Assembly: GCA_963796195.1 (NCBI GenBank)
Contig: CAWCKS010000002.1
Span: 372,001-436,000, forward strand
DNA: 64,000 nt
Direction of reading: 5' to 3'
From: CAWCKS01 sp963796195
GTDB lineage: Bacteria; Pseudomonadota; Alphaproteobacteria; Rhizobiales; Xanthobacteraceae
Made by a program: the position numbers and the translations under genes. This document shows positions 1 through 8,958 of this stretch, in pieces; position 1 is the first letter of the stretch; every line of letters begins with the position of its first letter. Under the pieces are notes generated by a model. That model was not told the DNA's origin and did no database searches. It saw only the letters and a list, made by a program, of their open reading frames with translations.

Positions 1-966
1 GACAAAACAATCAATCTGAAAATCTCGCTGTGGGTGCCGCCGGCTCATCCGCTGGTGCCGGCGACGCAGGCCTGGGCCGCCGATCTCGAGAAGGCGTCGG
101 GCGGCACCATCAAGGCGACGGTGTTTCCGTCGGAACAACTCGGCAAGGCGTTCGACCACTACGACATGGCGCGCGACGGCATCGCCGACATCACCTACGT
201 CAGTCCCGGCTATCAGCCCGGCCGTTTCCCGATCATCGCCGCAGGGAATCTTCCCTTCGTATTCGGTGACGGCAAAAAGGGCACGCAGGCGGCCAATGAG
301 TGGTACGCCAAATACGCGCCGATCGAGATGAAGGACACCAAGGTCTGCTTTTCCTTCATCCACGATCCCGGCGCATTGCACGGCAGGAAGAAGATCCTGG
401 TGCCCGCAGATCTCAAGGGCATGAAGGTGCGCCCGGCGGGCGGAACGATCGGCGAAATGGTGACACTGGCCGGCGGCACCAACGTGCAGGCCTCGGCGCC
501 GGAAGCGCGCGACGCGATCGAGCGCGGCGTCGCCGACGAGATCACGTTCCCGTGGCAGTCGATGTTCCTGTTCGGCATCGAGAAGGCGGTGAAGTACCAC
601 ATGGACGTCGCGCTCTACACCACGATGTTCACCTACAACGTCAACCTCAAAACCTACAATTCGATGTCGGACGCGCAGAAGAAAGTGTTCGACGCGCACT
701 GCACGCCGGAGTGGGCGGCGAAGGTCAGCGATCCGTGGACTGACTTCGAGTTCGGCGGCCGCGCCAAGATGAAGGCACTTGAAGGCCATGAGGTCTACAA
801 GCTCACCGACGATCAGCTCGCGCAATGGAAGAAGCTGGTCGAGCCGCTGAGGGCGAGCTGGGCCGACGCGGTGAAGAAGGCCGGCGGCGATCCCGACAAG
901 ATCAACGCCGACCTGCAGGCCGCGATCAAGAAATTTGATGCGGGACTGCCGGGCACGGGGATGTGA
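1..966 (+). CDS. dctP: TRAP transporter solute-binding protein, DctP family (5' end missing)
   Basis: The reading frame is open from the first base, so the signal peptide and start lie outside the window; about 321 residues remain. The protein is the periplasmic binding component of a tripartite ATP-independent transporter and delivers a solute, usually an organic acid, to the DctQM membrane pair. Family features visible are the WVPPAHP start of the mature domain, the KVRPAGG segment carrying the arginine that normally pairs with a ligand carboxylate, and the later DEITFPWQSM segment. The matching dctQ and dctM genes follow on the same strand but only after an IS remnant and a repeat (688 bases), so shared transcription is uncertain. 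The substrate cannot be read from the sequence. Confidence 0.88.
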   Translation, partial: DKTINLKISLWVPPAHPLVPATQAWAADLEKASGGTIKATVFPSEQLGKAFDHYDMARDGIADITYVSPGYQPGRFPIIAAGNLPFVFGDGKKGTQAANEWYAKYAPIEMKDTKVCFSFIHDPGALHGRKKILVPADLKGMKVRPAGGTIGEMVTLAGGTNVQASAPEARDAIERGVADEITFPWQSMFLFGIEKAVKYHMDVALYTTMFTYNVNLKTYNSMSDAQKKVFDAHCTPEWAAKVSDPWTDFEFGGRAKMKALEGHEVYKLTDDQLAQWKKLVEPLRASWADAVKKAGGDPDKINADLQAAIKKFDAGLPGTGM

Positions 967-1024
967 CGAAGTCAACGACCTAACTCCGACGTCATCGCCC
1001 GCGCTTCGAGCATGCAAGCGCCTA

Positions 1025-1553
1025 ACCATGCTGAGGCAGATGGACATCAAGGGAGAGATGCGGGCTGTCTCGAAGAAAGCGCGCTGCCATCCGCTGACTG
1101 ATGGTCGATGATCATTCGAGTTATGTGTCGTGCGTTAAGGCCTGCGCCAATAGAACAAAGGAAGATGGTGCAAGGGACAACTGCATGACAACGTTACGCC
1201 GCTATGGTCTGCCTGAGGCGTTCTTCTGTGGACAACGGCAGTATATGGGGAGATGGCTCAGGCGCATGAGGGACTACGCTCGCGCGTTTGGTTGCTCAAG
1301 CTTGGCGTTGATGTCTGCTGCAGTGCCAGGCCCTATCACCCGCAGAGAGGGGGCAAGAACGAGCGCTTCCATCGCACGCTGAAAGCGGAAGTGTTCACGC
1401 TTCGAGCGCTTCGGCGATCTCATAGAACTGCAACGCGCCTTCGATCGCTGGCGCACCGTCTACAATCATGGAGCGAACTTATGAGGCGCTCGATCTCAAA
1501 ACGTCACTGCAAAGCAGCTACCGCAGCCAATTTTATTCAGGCTGAATAAATTA
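1025..1553 (+). mobile_element. IS481-family transposase remnant (decayed)
   Basis: Pieces of an integrase-core transposase can be read in two frames. The first reads QMDIKG, then VDDHSSY, KACANRT and RRYGLPEAFF; the second reads WLLKLGVDV, ARPYHPQ, GKNERFHRTLKAEVF and, near the end, EALDLKT. These are the usual blocks of the IS481 rve domain in order, but the N-terminal helix-turn-helix half is absent, the acidic residue region after AFF is scrambled, and there are several frameshifts. No terminal inverted repeats were recognised. This is a dead fragment inserted between dctP and dctQ. Confidence 0.78.
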
Positions 1554-1642
1554 GCTTGCCGGGCGATCCAGTACTCCGCAGCGCTGAAGATAGTCACCGG
1601 CGCTGCGGGTTACTGGATGCCCCGCTTCAAGCGGGGCATGAC
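1554..1642. repeat. Dispersed palindromic element, family C (left arm truncated)
   Basis: An inverted-repeat element with the core CCAGTACTC...TACTGGATGC and a GCCCCGCTTCAAGCGGGGC hairpin at the right end. The same element occurs at 55513-55610, where the left arm is complete. Here the left arm is cut off exactly at the end of the IS481 remnant. The element ends 11 bases before the dctQ start. Confidence 0.75.
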
Positions 1643-1653
1643 AACCGAGAGGC

Positions 1654-2223
1654 ATGCCCGCTCCGATGTCCGCTGCCGTTTCTGAAACACCGAGCAACGG
1701 CCCTCAAGCCCCGCCGCCCAAGAACGGCATGGACCGTTTCATCGACGGCATCGAGCTGATCGCGGCGTTCTTTGTCGGCATCGTCGCGCTGAACACGTTT
1801 GTTGCCGTGTTCATGCGCAAATTCTTTGCCGTGACGATCCCCGACTATTACGACTTCGGCCGGCTCTTGCTCGGCATCCTGATCTTCTGGGGTATCGCGG
1901 CGACGAGCTATCGCGGCACTCACATCACCGTCGATCTCGTCTGGGCCAACGCCTCGCCGCGCTACCAGCGGCTGATCGATATCTTCGCAACGCTGGTGCT
2001 GTTGTTCGTCGTCACCGTGCAGACCATCACGCTGTTCGACAAGGTCACCGACACCTACGCCAGCAACGTTCTCACCTTCGATCTGCATCTGCCGAACTGG
2101 CCGTTCTTCGCGCTGGCGTGGGCCGGCGACGTCTCCGCCGTGCTGTTGATCGCGATCCGCACCTTCCGCCTGATCTTCCATCCCGAGCAGGTCCACGACG
2201 CCCGCATCAAGGTGACCGAGTGA
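1654..2223 (+). CDS. dctQ: TRAP transporter small permease, DctQ family
   Basis: A 189-residue inner-membrane protein of the usual DctQ size, with four predicted membrane segments (about residues 30-51, 64-84, 107-130 and 150-172) and a polar, proline-rich N-terminus. It scaffolds the large permease and is needed for docking of the binding protein. The start at 1654 follows a GAGAGG sequence; a second in-frame ATG at 1666 is possible. The stop codon overlaps the GTG start of dctM, so the two are translationally coupled. The protein is assigned by hydropathy pattern, length and its place before a clear dctM. Confidence 0.88.
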   Translation: MPAPMSAAVSETPSNGPQAPPPKNGMDRFIDGIELIAAFFVGIVALNTFVAVFMRKFFAVTIPDYYDFGRLLLGILIFWGIAATSYRGTHITVDLVWANASPRYQRLIDIFATLVLLFVVTVQTITLFDKVTDTYASNVLTFDLHLPNWPFFALAWAGDVSAVLLIAIRTFRLIFHPEQVHDARIKVTE

Positions 2224-3527
2224 TCGAGCTCTCTAACGAAGCGATCGCAGTGATCGGGTTCGTCACATTGTTCGTGCTGATGCTGCTGCGCGTGCCTGTC
2301 GGCATGGCGATGGGCCTCGTCGGCGTCACCGGCTTCGGCTACCTCGTCGGCTTCACGCCGGCAATGAAGCTGGTTGGCCAGACCACGATGCGGACGGTCA
2401 CCGACTACACCTTTGGCGTGATCCCGATGTTCCTGTTGATGGGCGCGTTCGTCTCGGTGTCCGGCATCAGCCGCGAGCTGTTCCGCGCTGCCAACACCTT
2501 TGTCGGGCATTGGCGCGGTGGCCTCGGCATCGCGACGATCGCAGCCTGCGGCGCGTTCGCCGCGATCTCCGGCTCATCGGTCGCGACCGCGGCGACGTTC
2601 TCGGCCGTCGCCTATCCCGAGATGCGACGCTTCAACTATCCGCAATCCTTTGCCACCGGCGTGATCGCCGTCGGCGGCACGCTCGGCGCGATGCTGCCGC
2701 CATCGACCGTGCTCGTGGTGTACGGCATCATCACCGAGCAGGATATCGGCAAGCTGTTCATCGCCGGCGTGATCCCCGGCCTGCTCGCGATCGTGATGCA
2801 CATGATCACGATCTTCATCATCGGCCGCGTCAGGCCAAACTTCCTGCCGCAGGGGCCGGCAAGCAGCTGGCGCGCTCGCGCGCTGGCGATGCGCGACGTA
2901 TGGTCGCCGCTGCTGTTGTTCCTGTTCGTGATCGGCGGGCTCTATGGCGGCTTCTTCGTCCCGACCGAAGCCGGCGCGGTCGGCGCCATCGGCGCCTTCC
3001 TGATCGGCACCATCAGAGGCAAGCTCAGTGGCGAGGGCGTCCGGCAGTCGCTGTTGCAGGCAACGCGCACGGCGGCCGCCGTATTCACCGTGCTGATCGG
3101 CGCGCTGTTCTTCGGCCGCTTCCTCACCATCACGCAGACGCCGCAGCACGTCACCGAATTTTTCTTGAGCCTCGGCGTCGGGCCCTATGGCGTGCTTGCG
3201 CTGATCCTCGCGATGTACATCGTGCTCGGTTGCCTGATGGACGCGCTGGCGATGATCATCCTGACGGTGCCGATCGTGTTTCCGGCAATCCAGGCGCTCG
3301 GCTTCGATCCGATCTGGTTCGGGATCATTATCGTGATGACCGTCGAGCTCGGCTTGATCCATCCGCCCGTCGGCATGAACGTGTTCGTGATCAAGAGCGT
3401 GATCAAGGACGTCTCGATGTCGACGATCTTCCTCGGCGTGCTGCCGTTCGTGGTGACCGATCTGATCCGGCTGGCTATTCTGGTGGCGGTGCCGAGGCTT
3501 GCCACCTGGCTGCCGTCGGCGATGTGA
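2220..3527 (+). CDS. dctM: TRAP transporter large permease, DctM family
   Basis: A 435-residue, highly hydrophobic protein with about 12 membrane segments, the size expected for the sodium-driven transport subunit of TRAP systems. Recognisable blocks are LRVPVGMAMGLVG near the N-terminus, SGSSVATAATFSAVAYPEM, GGTLGAMLPPSTVLVVYG, and the C-terminal half repeat ending ELGLIHPPVGMNVFVIKS. The GTG start at 2220 is preferred because it overlaps the dctQ stop (GTGA); an in-frame upstream GTG at 2118 would overlap dctQ far more. A thiamine-diphosphate enzyme begins 14 bases downstream, which suggests a transport-and-catabolism unit. Confidence 0.93.
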   Translation: MIELSNEAIAVIGFVTLFVLMLLRVPVGMAMGLVGVTGFGYLVGFTPAMKLVGQTTMRTVTDYTFGVIPMFLLMGAFVSVSGISRELFRAANTFVGHWRGGLGIATIAACGAFAAISGSSVATAATFSAVAYPEMRRFNYPQSFATGVIAVGGTLGAMLPPSTVLVVYGIITEQDIGKLFIAGVIPGLLAIVMHMITIFIIGRVRPNFLPQGPASSWRARALAMRDVWSPLLLFLFVIGGLYGGFFVPTEAGAVGAIGAFLIGTIRGKLSGEGVRQSLLQATRTAAAVFTVLIGALFFGRFLTITQTPQHVTEFFLSLGVGPYGVLALILAMYIVLGCLMDALAMIILTVPIVFPAIQALGFDPIWFGIIIVMTVELGLIHPPVGMNVFVIKSVIKDVSMSTIFLGVLPFVVTDLIRLAILVAVPRLATWLPSAM

Positions 3528-3541
3528 TTTTTTGGAGACTC

Positions 3542-5259
3542 ATGGCCGGCAAACGTCACGAGAAGATCACTGCGGGCGGTGCGGTGCTGGCGCGGCTGAA
3601 GGCCGTCGGCGTCGACTACATCTTCGCCAATTCGGGCACGGACTTTCCGCCAATCATCGAAGGCCTCGCCGAAGCCGCCGCAAAACAAATCCCGCTGCCG
3701 CAGGCGATCGTCATTCCACATGAGAGCGCGGCGATGGCGATGGCGCACGGCTACTATCTCGCGTCGGGTCGCGCGCAGGCCGTGATGGCGCATACCAATG
3801 TCGGGCCTCGCCAACTGCGCGATCGGCGCGATCAACGCCGCGACCGAGCACATTCCGGTCATCATGTTCTCGGGCCGCACGCCAACGACGGAGAGCGGCC
3901 GGCTCGGCAGCCGCACGGTGCCGATCGGCTGGGGCCAGGAGATGCGCGACCAGACCGCGCTGGTGCGCGAGGCCTGCAAGTGGGACTACGAACTGCGATT
4001 TCCGGAGCAGGCGCTGGAGTTGATCGACCGCGCCTACGCGATTGCGACGTCGACGCCGAAGGGGCCGGTGTATCTTGGCGCTGCCGCGCGAGGTGCTGTG
4101 CGAATTGTGCCCGGCGGATTCGCTCGACCGCGCGGGCATCATGCAGCCGGTACAGGCGTCAGCACCGGCAGCGCTCGTGCAACAGGCCGCGGTGATGCTC
4201 GCGGCGGCGAAGAACCCGGTTATCATCGCGCAGCGCGGCGCCGGTTCGCCGGAGGGTTTTGCGACGCTTGGCAAGCTCGCCTCCGACTGGGGCATCCCGG
4301 TCATGCAATACTGGGCGATCCAGCTTGCGATCGCGACCGATCATCCGATGGCGGTCGGCAGCGATCCGAAAGCGTGGCTTGAAGCAGCCGACGTTGTGCT
4401 CGCAATCGACTCGCTCGCGCCGTGGTCGCCGTCGATTCATGAGCTGCCCGGCAGGCTGCAAGGTGATCCAGCTCGGGCCCGATCCGCTGTACCAGCGCAT
4501 TCCCGTGCGCAACTTCCGCGCCGACCTCTCGCTCGCCGGCGAGATCGCCGACACGCTGACAAGTCTCGCGGACGCGATGCGCCCGCTGCTGTCGAAGCAT
4601 CGGGAGAGCCGCGACCTGCGCCGCGCGCGCGTCACCGACGCCGCGCGAAGCCTGCGCAAGACGACCCGCAGCAAGGCCGAGGCCGGCAATGGCGGCGTCG
4701 CAACCAAGGCGTGGGTGAGCCTTTGCCTGTCGGAGGCAATCGCCGGCCGCAACGCGACGGTGCTCTCGGAACTCGGCTGCCCGCTCGATCCGCTCATCCT
4801 GCGGGAGCACGGCGCCTGGTATCAGGAGCCGCATTCCGGCGGGCTGGGCTGGTCGTTTCCGGCCGGCCTTGGCATGCTGCTCGCCAAGCCTGAGCGGCTC
4901 GTGATCGCGACCATGGGCGACGGTTCCTACATGTTCGCCAATCCGGTGGCGTGCCATCAGATCGCCGAAAGCCTTGGGCTGCCGCTGCTGGTGCTGATCC
5001 TCAACAATGCGGAATGGGGCGCGGTGCGTCACTCCGTGCTCGACATCTATCCGCGCGGGCATGCGGCAAAGACAAACGTGATGCCGCTAACCTCGCTGAA
5101 ACCGTCGCCGGATTTCGTCAAGATCGCCGAAGCAAGCCGCGCCTTCGCGCAGCGCGTGGAGAAAGGCCGGACGAGCTGCCCGCTGCGTTGAAGCGCGGGA
5201 TCGACCATGTCACGACGAAGAAGACGCAGGCGCTGATCGATATTCGCGTCGCGCCTTAG
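3542..5259 (+). CDS. Thiamine-diphosphate-dependent enzyme, acetolactate synthase/decarboxylase superfamily (frameshifted)
   Basis: After correction this is about 570 residues with the three-domain layout of ThDP enzymes: an N-terminal pyrimidine-binding domain with the catalytic glutamate in PHESAAMAMAHGYYLASGR, a central domain, and a C-terminal pyrophosphate domain with GDGSYMFANP followed by LILNNAEWG (the GDG...NN motif). The frame is broken at four places, all explained by extra bases: 3803-3805, 4075-4076, 4450-4451, and two near 5162-5170. Removing five bases restores one continuous family-like protein. It directly follows dctPQM, so its substrate is probably the imported acid or a product of it. 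It may be a real pseudogene, but the lesions look like those in many other genes here. The reaction (decarboxylase, ligase or synthase) cannot be assigned. Confidence 0.75.
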
Positions 5260-5273
5260 CGTTACGGCCCGCT

Positions 5274-5364
5274 CATTCCCGCAAAGGCGCGAATCCACGA
5301 GACGACAAAGACGCTCATCTTATTTCGCAAAAACTGGGTCCCCGCCTCCGTGGGGACGAGCGGT
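5274..5364. repeat. Dispersed palindromic element, family D
   Basis: The left arm CATTCCCGCAAAGGCGC and the right arm GGGTCCCCGCCTCCGTGG form an imperfect inverted repeat. Close relatives are at 53227-53333 and 28262-28392, and a single arm is at 49931-49951. It lies between the ThDP enzyme and a convergent SPW gene. Confidence 0.65.
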
Positions 5365-5376
5365 GGGAGCTATTGC

Positions 5377-5778
5377 TCAAGGCAACCAGCGCCTTGAGGC
5401 AGCGTCCGGCTCGACGGGCTGATGCTGCAGCTGGTGGCCGGGCCGGTCGTAGTGGATCATCCATAGCTCGAGGGCCGACAGATACAGGCTGACGATGCCG
5501 ATGCCGATGGCCCAGTGCATCGCCTTGGTGTGGGCAAAGCCGAGCACCCATGGCGAGACGATCAGCCAGCAGGCCAGCAGCAGGTTGAGCCACTCCTCCC
5601 ATTCGGCGAACAAGACGATCGCCGCGAGCGAAAGCACGACCAGCGCGGCGCCGACCGCCCAGGTATCCAGCCGCGCATTCTCGCGCGTGAAACCCAACAT
5701 CCACGGCGACAGGAACAGAAAGGCACCGATCACAAGGTTGTAAGCGTCGAAAACGACTTCGCGTCGCCGTTTGAGCAT
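5377..5778 (-). CDS. SPW repeat membrane protein
   Basis: A 133-residue protein with four hydrophobic segments arranged as two similar halves. Each half carries the SPW motif: FLSPWMLGFT in the first and IVSPWVLGFA in the second, which defines the SPW repeat family. Its biochemical role is unknown. The ATG at 5778 is chosen over an upstream in-frame start because GAGG lies six bases before it and the protein then begins MLKRRREVVFDAYNLVIG. It is convergent with the ThDP enzyme gene, and a family B palindrome separates it from copA. Confidence 0.8.
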   Translation of the reverse strand: MLKRRREVVFDAYNLVIGAFLFLSPWMLGFTRENARLDTWAVGAALVVLSLAAIVLFAEWEEWLNLLLACWLIVSPWVLGFAHTKAMHWAIGIGIVSLYLSALELWMIHYDRPGHQLQHQPVEPDAASRRWLP

Positions 5779-5873
5779 CGGTTCCTCCCCGGTCGTTGAT
5801 GAGACCCCGTGCAACTCATCGGATCGGAACCGCCGGATTGTTCCCCGGATGGCAGATTGCTGAGGTTATGAAT

Positions 5874-5969
5874 GTCATGCCCGGCCTCATGCCGGGCATC
5901 TCGCTTAGAAGGGCACTGCCTTCCTGAACGAGATGGCCGGGACAAGCCCGGCCATGACCCGGCCATGAC
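5874..5969. repeat. Dispersed palindromic element, family B
   Basis: The left part GTCATGCCCGGCCTCATGCC contains one hairpin and the right part GGCCGGGACAAGCCCGGCC another; the outer ends also pair (GTCATG...CATGAC). The last ten bases (CGGCCATGAC) are tandemly duplicated in this copy. A second copy is at 63388-63472. Confidence 0.7.
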
Positions 5970-5978
5970 AATGCGCTA

Positions 5979-8380
5979 CTAAAGCCGCACGCCGCGCAGC
6001 CGCAGCGCGTTGCCGATCACGCTGACCGATGACAACGACATCGCCGCCGCGGCGATGATCGGCGACAGCAGGATGCCGAAGGTTGGATAGAGCACGCCGG
6101 CTGCGACCGGCACGCCGAGCGCGTTGTAGATAAAGGCGGAAAACAGATTCTGCCGAATGTTGCGCATCACGGCTTGCGACAGTTTTCGCGCGCGCAGGAT
6201 CCCCGTGAGGTCGCCCTTAAGCAGCGTGACGCCGGCGCTTTCCATGGCAACGTCGGTTCCGGTTCCCATCGCAATGCCGACGTCCGCGGCCGCCAGCGCC
6301 GGCGCATCGTTGACGCCGTCGCCGGCCATCGCCACCACGCGACCCTCGCGCCGGTAGCGATTGACGACCTCGCTCTTCTGCTCCGGCAGCACCTCGGCCT
6401 CGACATCGTCGATCTGGAGCTGGCGCGCGATCGCTCTTGCGGTCGTCGCGTTGTCGCCGGTCAGCATCACGACATGCACGCCTGCCGCCTTGAGGCCGGC
6501 GAGCGCCTCCGATGTCGTCGGCTTCACCGGATCGGCAATGGCCAGCACGCCGGCAACGCGGCCATCGATGCCGGCAAAGATCGCGGTCGCGCCATCCTGC
6601 CGCAGCTGGTCCGCCGGAGTAGCGAGCACTTTGACGTCGATGCCGCGTTCGGCGAGAAAATTGGCATTGCCGAGCACGACTTTCTTGCCATCGACCGTGC
6701 CGAGCGCACCCTTGCCGGTCGGCGAGTCGAAGTCGGTAACGGCTGAGAGCGCAAGCGCGCGTTCTGCAGCTGCGCGAACAATCGCTGTTGCGATCGGGTG
6801 TTCGCTGGCGCGCTCGACGCTCGCGGCAAGCCGCAGCACGTCTGCTTCAGTCAAAGCCTTCAGCGGCAATGATCTTCGTGACGCTGGGCTTGCCCAGCGT
6901 CAGCGTGCCCGTCTTGTCGACCACCAGCGTGTCGACCTTCTCCATGCGCTCCAGCGCCTCGGCGTTCTTGATCAGCACGCCCGACTGCGCGCCGCGGCCG
7001 ACACCGACCATGATCGACATCGGCGTTGCAAGGCCGAGTGCACATGGACAGGCGATGATCAGCACCGCGACAGCCGCGACCAGGCCGTAAGTGAAGCGCG
7101 GCTCCGGCCCAAACGTCGCCCAGGCGGCAAAGGCCGCAACCGCGACCAGGATTACGGCAGGCACGAACCAGGCCGAGACCTGGTCGGCGAGGCGCTGGAT
7201 CGGCGCACGACTGCGCTGCGCATCGGCGACGAGCTGGACGATCTGCGCCAGCATGGTGTCGCGGCCGATTTTTTTGGCTTCGATGACGAGCGCGCCGGAC
7301 TGGTTGATGGTGCCGCCAATGACGTTGGCGCCGGCCTCCTTGGTCACCGGCATCGACTCGCCCGTCACCATCGACTCGTCGACCGCGCTGCGGCCTTCGA
7401 TCACGACACCATCGACCGGCACCTTGTCGCCGGGACGCACGCGCAGGCGATCGCCAAGGCGCACCTCATCAAGCTGCACGTCGTGCTCGCTGCCGTCGGC
7501 GGCAATGCGGCGCGCCGTCTTCGGCGCGAGATCGAGCAACGCCTTGATCGCACCGCTGGTGCTCTCGCGTGCGCGCAGCTCGAGCACCTGGCCGAGCAGG
7601 ACCAGCACGGTGATCACCGCGGCGGCCTCGAAATAAACCGCGACCATGCCGTGCATGTCGCGAAACGCCGCCGGGAACAGCTGCGGCGCGAGCGTCGCCA
7701 CGACGCTGTAGAGATACGCAACGCCGGTACCCATCGCGACCAGCGTGAACATGTTGAGGCTGCGATTGATGAATCGAATTCCAGCCGCGCACGAAGAATG
7801 GCCAGCCGGCCCACAGCACGACCGGCGTTGCGAACACGAGCTGCAGCCAGTTCGAATTCACCTCGAGCGTATGCGGCAGGCCAAACAGGTGGCCGCCCAT
7901 TTCCAGCGCGACGACCGGCAGCGCCAGCACGAGACCGATCCAGAAGCGTCTGCTCATGTCGACGAGTTCGGGATTGGGGCCAGCGTCCGCGGTTGCCAGC
8001 AAGGGCTCCAGCGCCATGCCGCAGATCGGGCACGACCCCGGGCCGACCTGGCGGATCTCGGGATGCATCGGACAGGTGTAGATCGTGCCAGCTGGCGCCG
8101 GCGGCGCTTCGGCCTTCGGTTTCAGGTATTTCTCGGGATCGGCCGCGAATTTGGTGCGGCAGCCGTTCGAGCAGAAGTGCCAGGTCTGACCCTTGTAGTC
8201 GTGACGATGCTTGCTGGTCGCGGGATCGACCTTCATGCCGCAGACGGGTCGATGACCATGGTCGGGCGTCATGTCATGACGAGGCGCGGCGCGGTCGTGG
8301 GCGTGATGCGCAGGATCATGCGAGCCGCCGCAGCAGCTGCCGGCGTTGGCCTCGGTACTGGAATTCTCGTGCGCCGCCAT
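5979..8380 (-). CDS. copA: Copper-translocating P1B-type ATPase (frameshifted)
   Basis: After correction about 799 residues. Instead of classic GMTCxxC domains the N-terminus carries a His-rich leader, a YHS domain (PVCGMKVDP ... HFCSNGC, about residues 45-85) and a heavy-metal-binding domain (YTCPMHPEI ... CPICGMALEP, about 100-130). The ATPase core follows, with TGES, the transmembrane metal motif ACPCALGLATP, the phosphorylation motif DKTGTLT, SEHPIATAIV and GDGVNDAPALAAADVG. CPC indicates Cu(I) export. One extra base at 7772-7773 and one at 6849 split the gene into three frames; removing both restores the protein. It is divergent from a CsoR-type regulator, with a perfect operator-like palindrome between them, so copper-induced derepression is expected. 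Confidence 0.9.
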
Positions 8381-8410
8381 CGCCTCTCGCTTTCGGGGAC
8401 TTGAAACCTA

Positions 8411-8425
8411 TACCCCGTAGGGGTA
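8411..8425. promoter_or_regulatory. CsoR-type operator palindrome
   Basis: The sequence TACCCCGTAGGGGTA is a perfect inverted repeat (six-base arms, three-base spacer). It lies in the 55-base gap between the divergent copA and csoR-like start codons. CsoR-family repressors recognise short inverted repeats with C-tract/G-tract arms of this type, so it probably controls both genes. Binding is inferred from sequence and position. Confidence 0.72.
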
Positions 8426-8435
8426 AATAGACGTC

Positions 8436-8711
8436 ATGAGAGACGAGATCAAGACGTCCTGCCAGAAGCGTTTGAGCCGGATCGAAGGCCAGGTGCGCGG
8501 CTTGTCGAAAATGGTCGACGAGGATCGCTACTGCATCGACATCGTGACGCAGATCGGCGCGGTGCGCGCCGCATTGCGCCGGGTCGAGGAAGAGATTCTG
8601 AAGGACCACGTCGGCCACTGCGTCGAGCACGCGATCGCCAGCGGCAACAAGGCCGAACAGCGCAAGAAGATCGCGGAACTGATGGACGTGGTCGGGCGGG
8701 CGGATCGGTAA
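8436..8711 (+). CDS. csoR: CsoR/RcnR-family metal-sensing repressor
   Basis: A 91-residue all-helical regulator. The ligands that define Cu(I)-sensing CsoR proteins are present at the right spacing: Cys33 in DRYCIDI, then His58 and Cys62 in DHVGHC. The DNA-contact region RLSRIEGQVRGL is also typical. Copper binding is expected to release it from the operator 11 bases upstream of its own start, inducing copA and itself. Other members of the family sense nickel, formaldehyde or persulfide, but the Cys-His-Cys pattern and the divergent copper ATPase favour copper. Confidence 0.9.
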   Translation: MRDEIKTSCQKRLSRIEGQVRGLSKMVDEDRYCIDIVTQIGAVRAALRRVEEEILKDHVGHCVEHAIASGNKAEQRKKIAELMDVVGRADR

Positions 8712-8802
8712 GGATCGAGGCAGCCCCGCTTCGCCCTGCGGGCTACGCCGGGCACGCTTCGCATTTGCGTGGCCGCGCCGCGCGAAGCCGACAGGCGAAG
8801 CG
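8712..8802. repeat. CTTCGC/GAAGC-rich inverted repeat beside tRNA-Thr
   Basis: The spacer contains CCCGCTTCGCCCTGCGGG, CGCTTCGCATTTGCG and GCGAAGC words able to fold into nested hairpins. It abuts the CCA end of the tRNA-Thr gene. A region with related CTTCGC and GAAGC words abuts the 3' end of tRNA-Gly at 30020-30196. It may act as a terminator-like structure for the minus-strand tRNA, but no T-tract is present. Confidence 0.4.
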
Positions 8803-8878
8803 TGGTGCCGCAAGAGGGATTCGAACCCCCGACCCCGTCATTACGAATGACGTGCTCTACCAGCTGAGCTATTGCGGC
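8803..8878 (-). tRNA. tRNA-Thr (anticodon CGT)
   Basis: A 76-base cloverleaf read on the minus strand, with an encoded CCA end. The acceptor stem is GCCGCAA pairing with TTGCGGC, the T-loop is GGTTCGAATC, and the anticodon arm is CGTCA-TTCGTAA-TGACG, giving anticodon CGT (threonine ACG codons). It lies between csoR and the hemY-like gene. Confidence 0.95.
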
Positions 8879-8958
8879 AAATTCTCTGCAATCTCGGCCT
8901 CCTGATATCCGCGCGGCCAGTCCTTGGCAAGAACGCGCTTGCCAGGGCGAAAACGAAA

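Noticed and set aside
2510..3520. Long plus-strand open frame overlapping dctM before the ThDP enzyme
   Set aside because: Arg/Asp-rich shadow of dctM; the real protein begins at 3542 with MAGKRHEKITAGGAVLARL.
6361..8430. A 689-codon open frame on the plus strand opposite copA
   Set aside because: Low-complexity Arg/Ala/Ser translation typical of high-GC antisense frames; the minus strand carries all P-type ATPase motifs.
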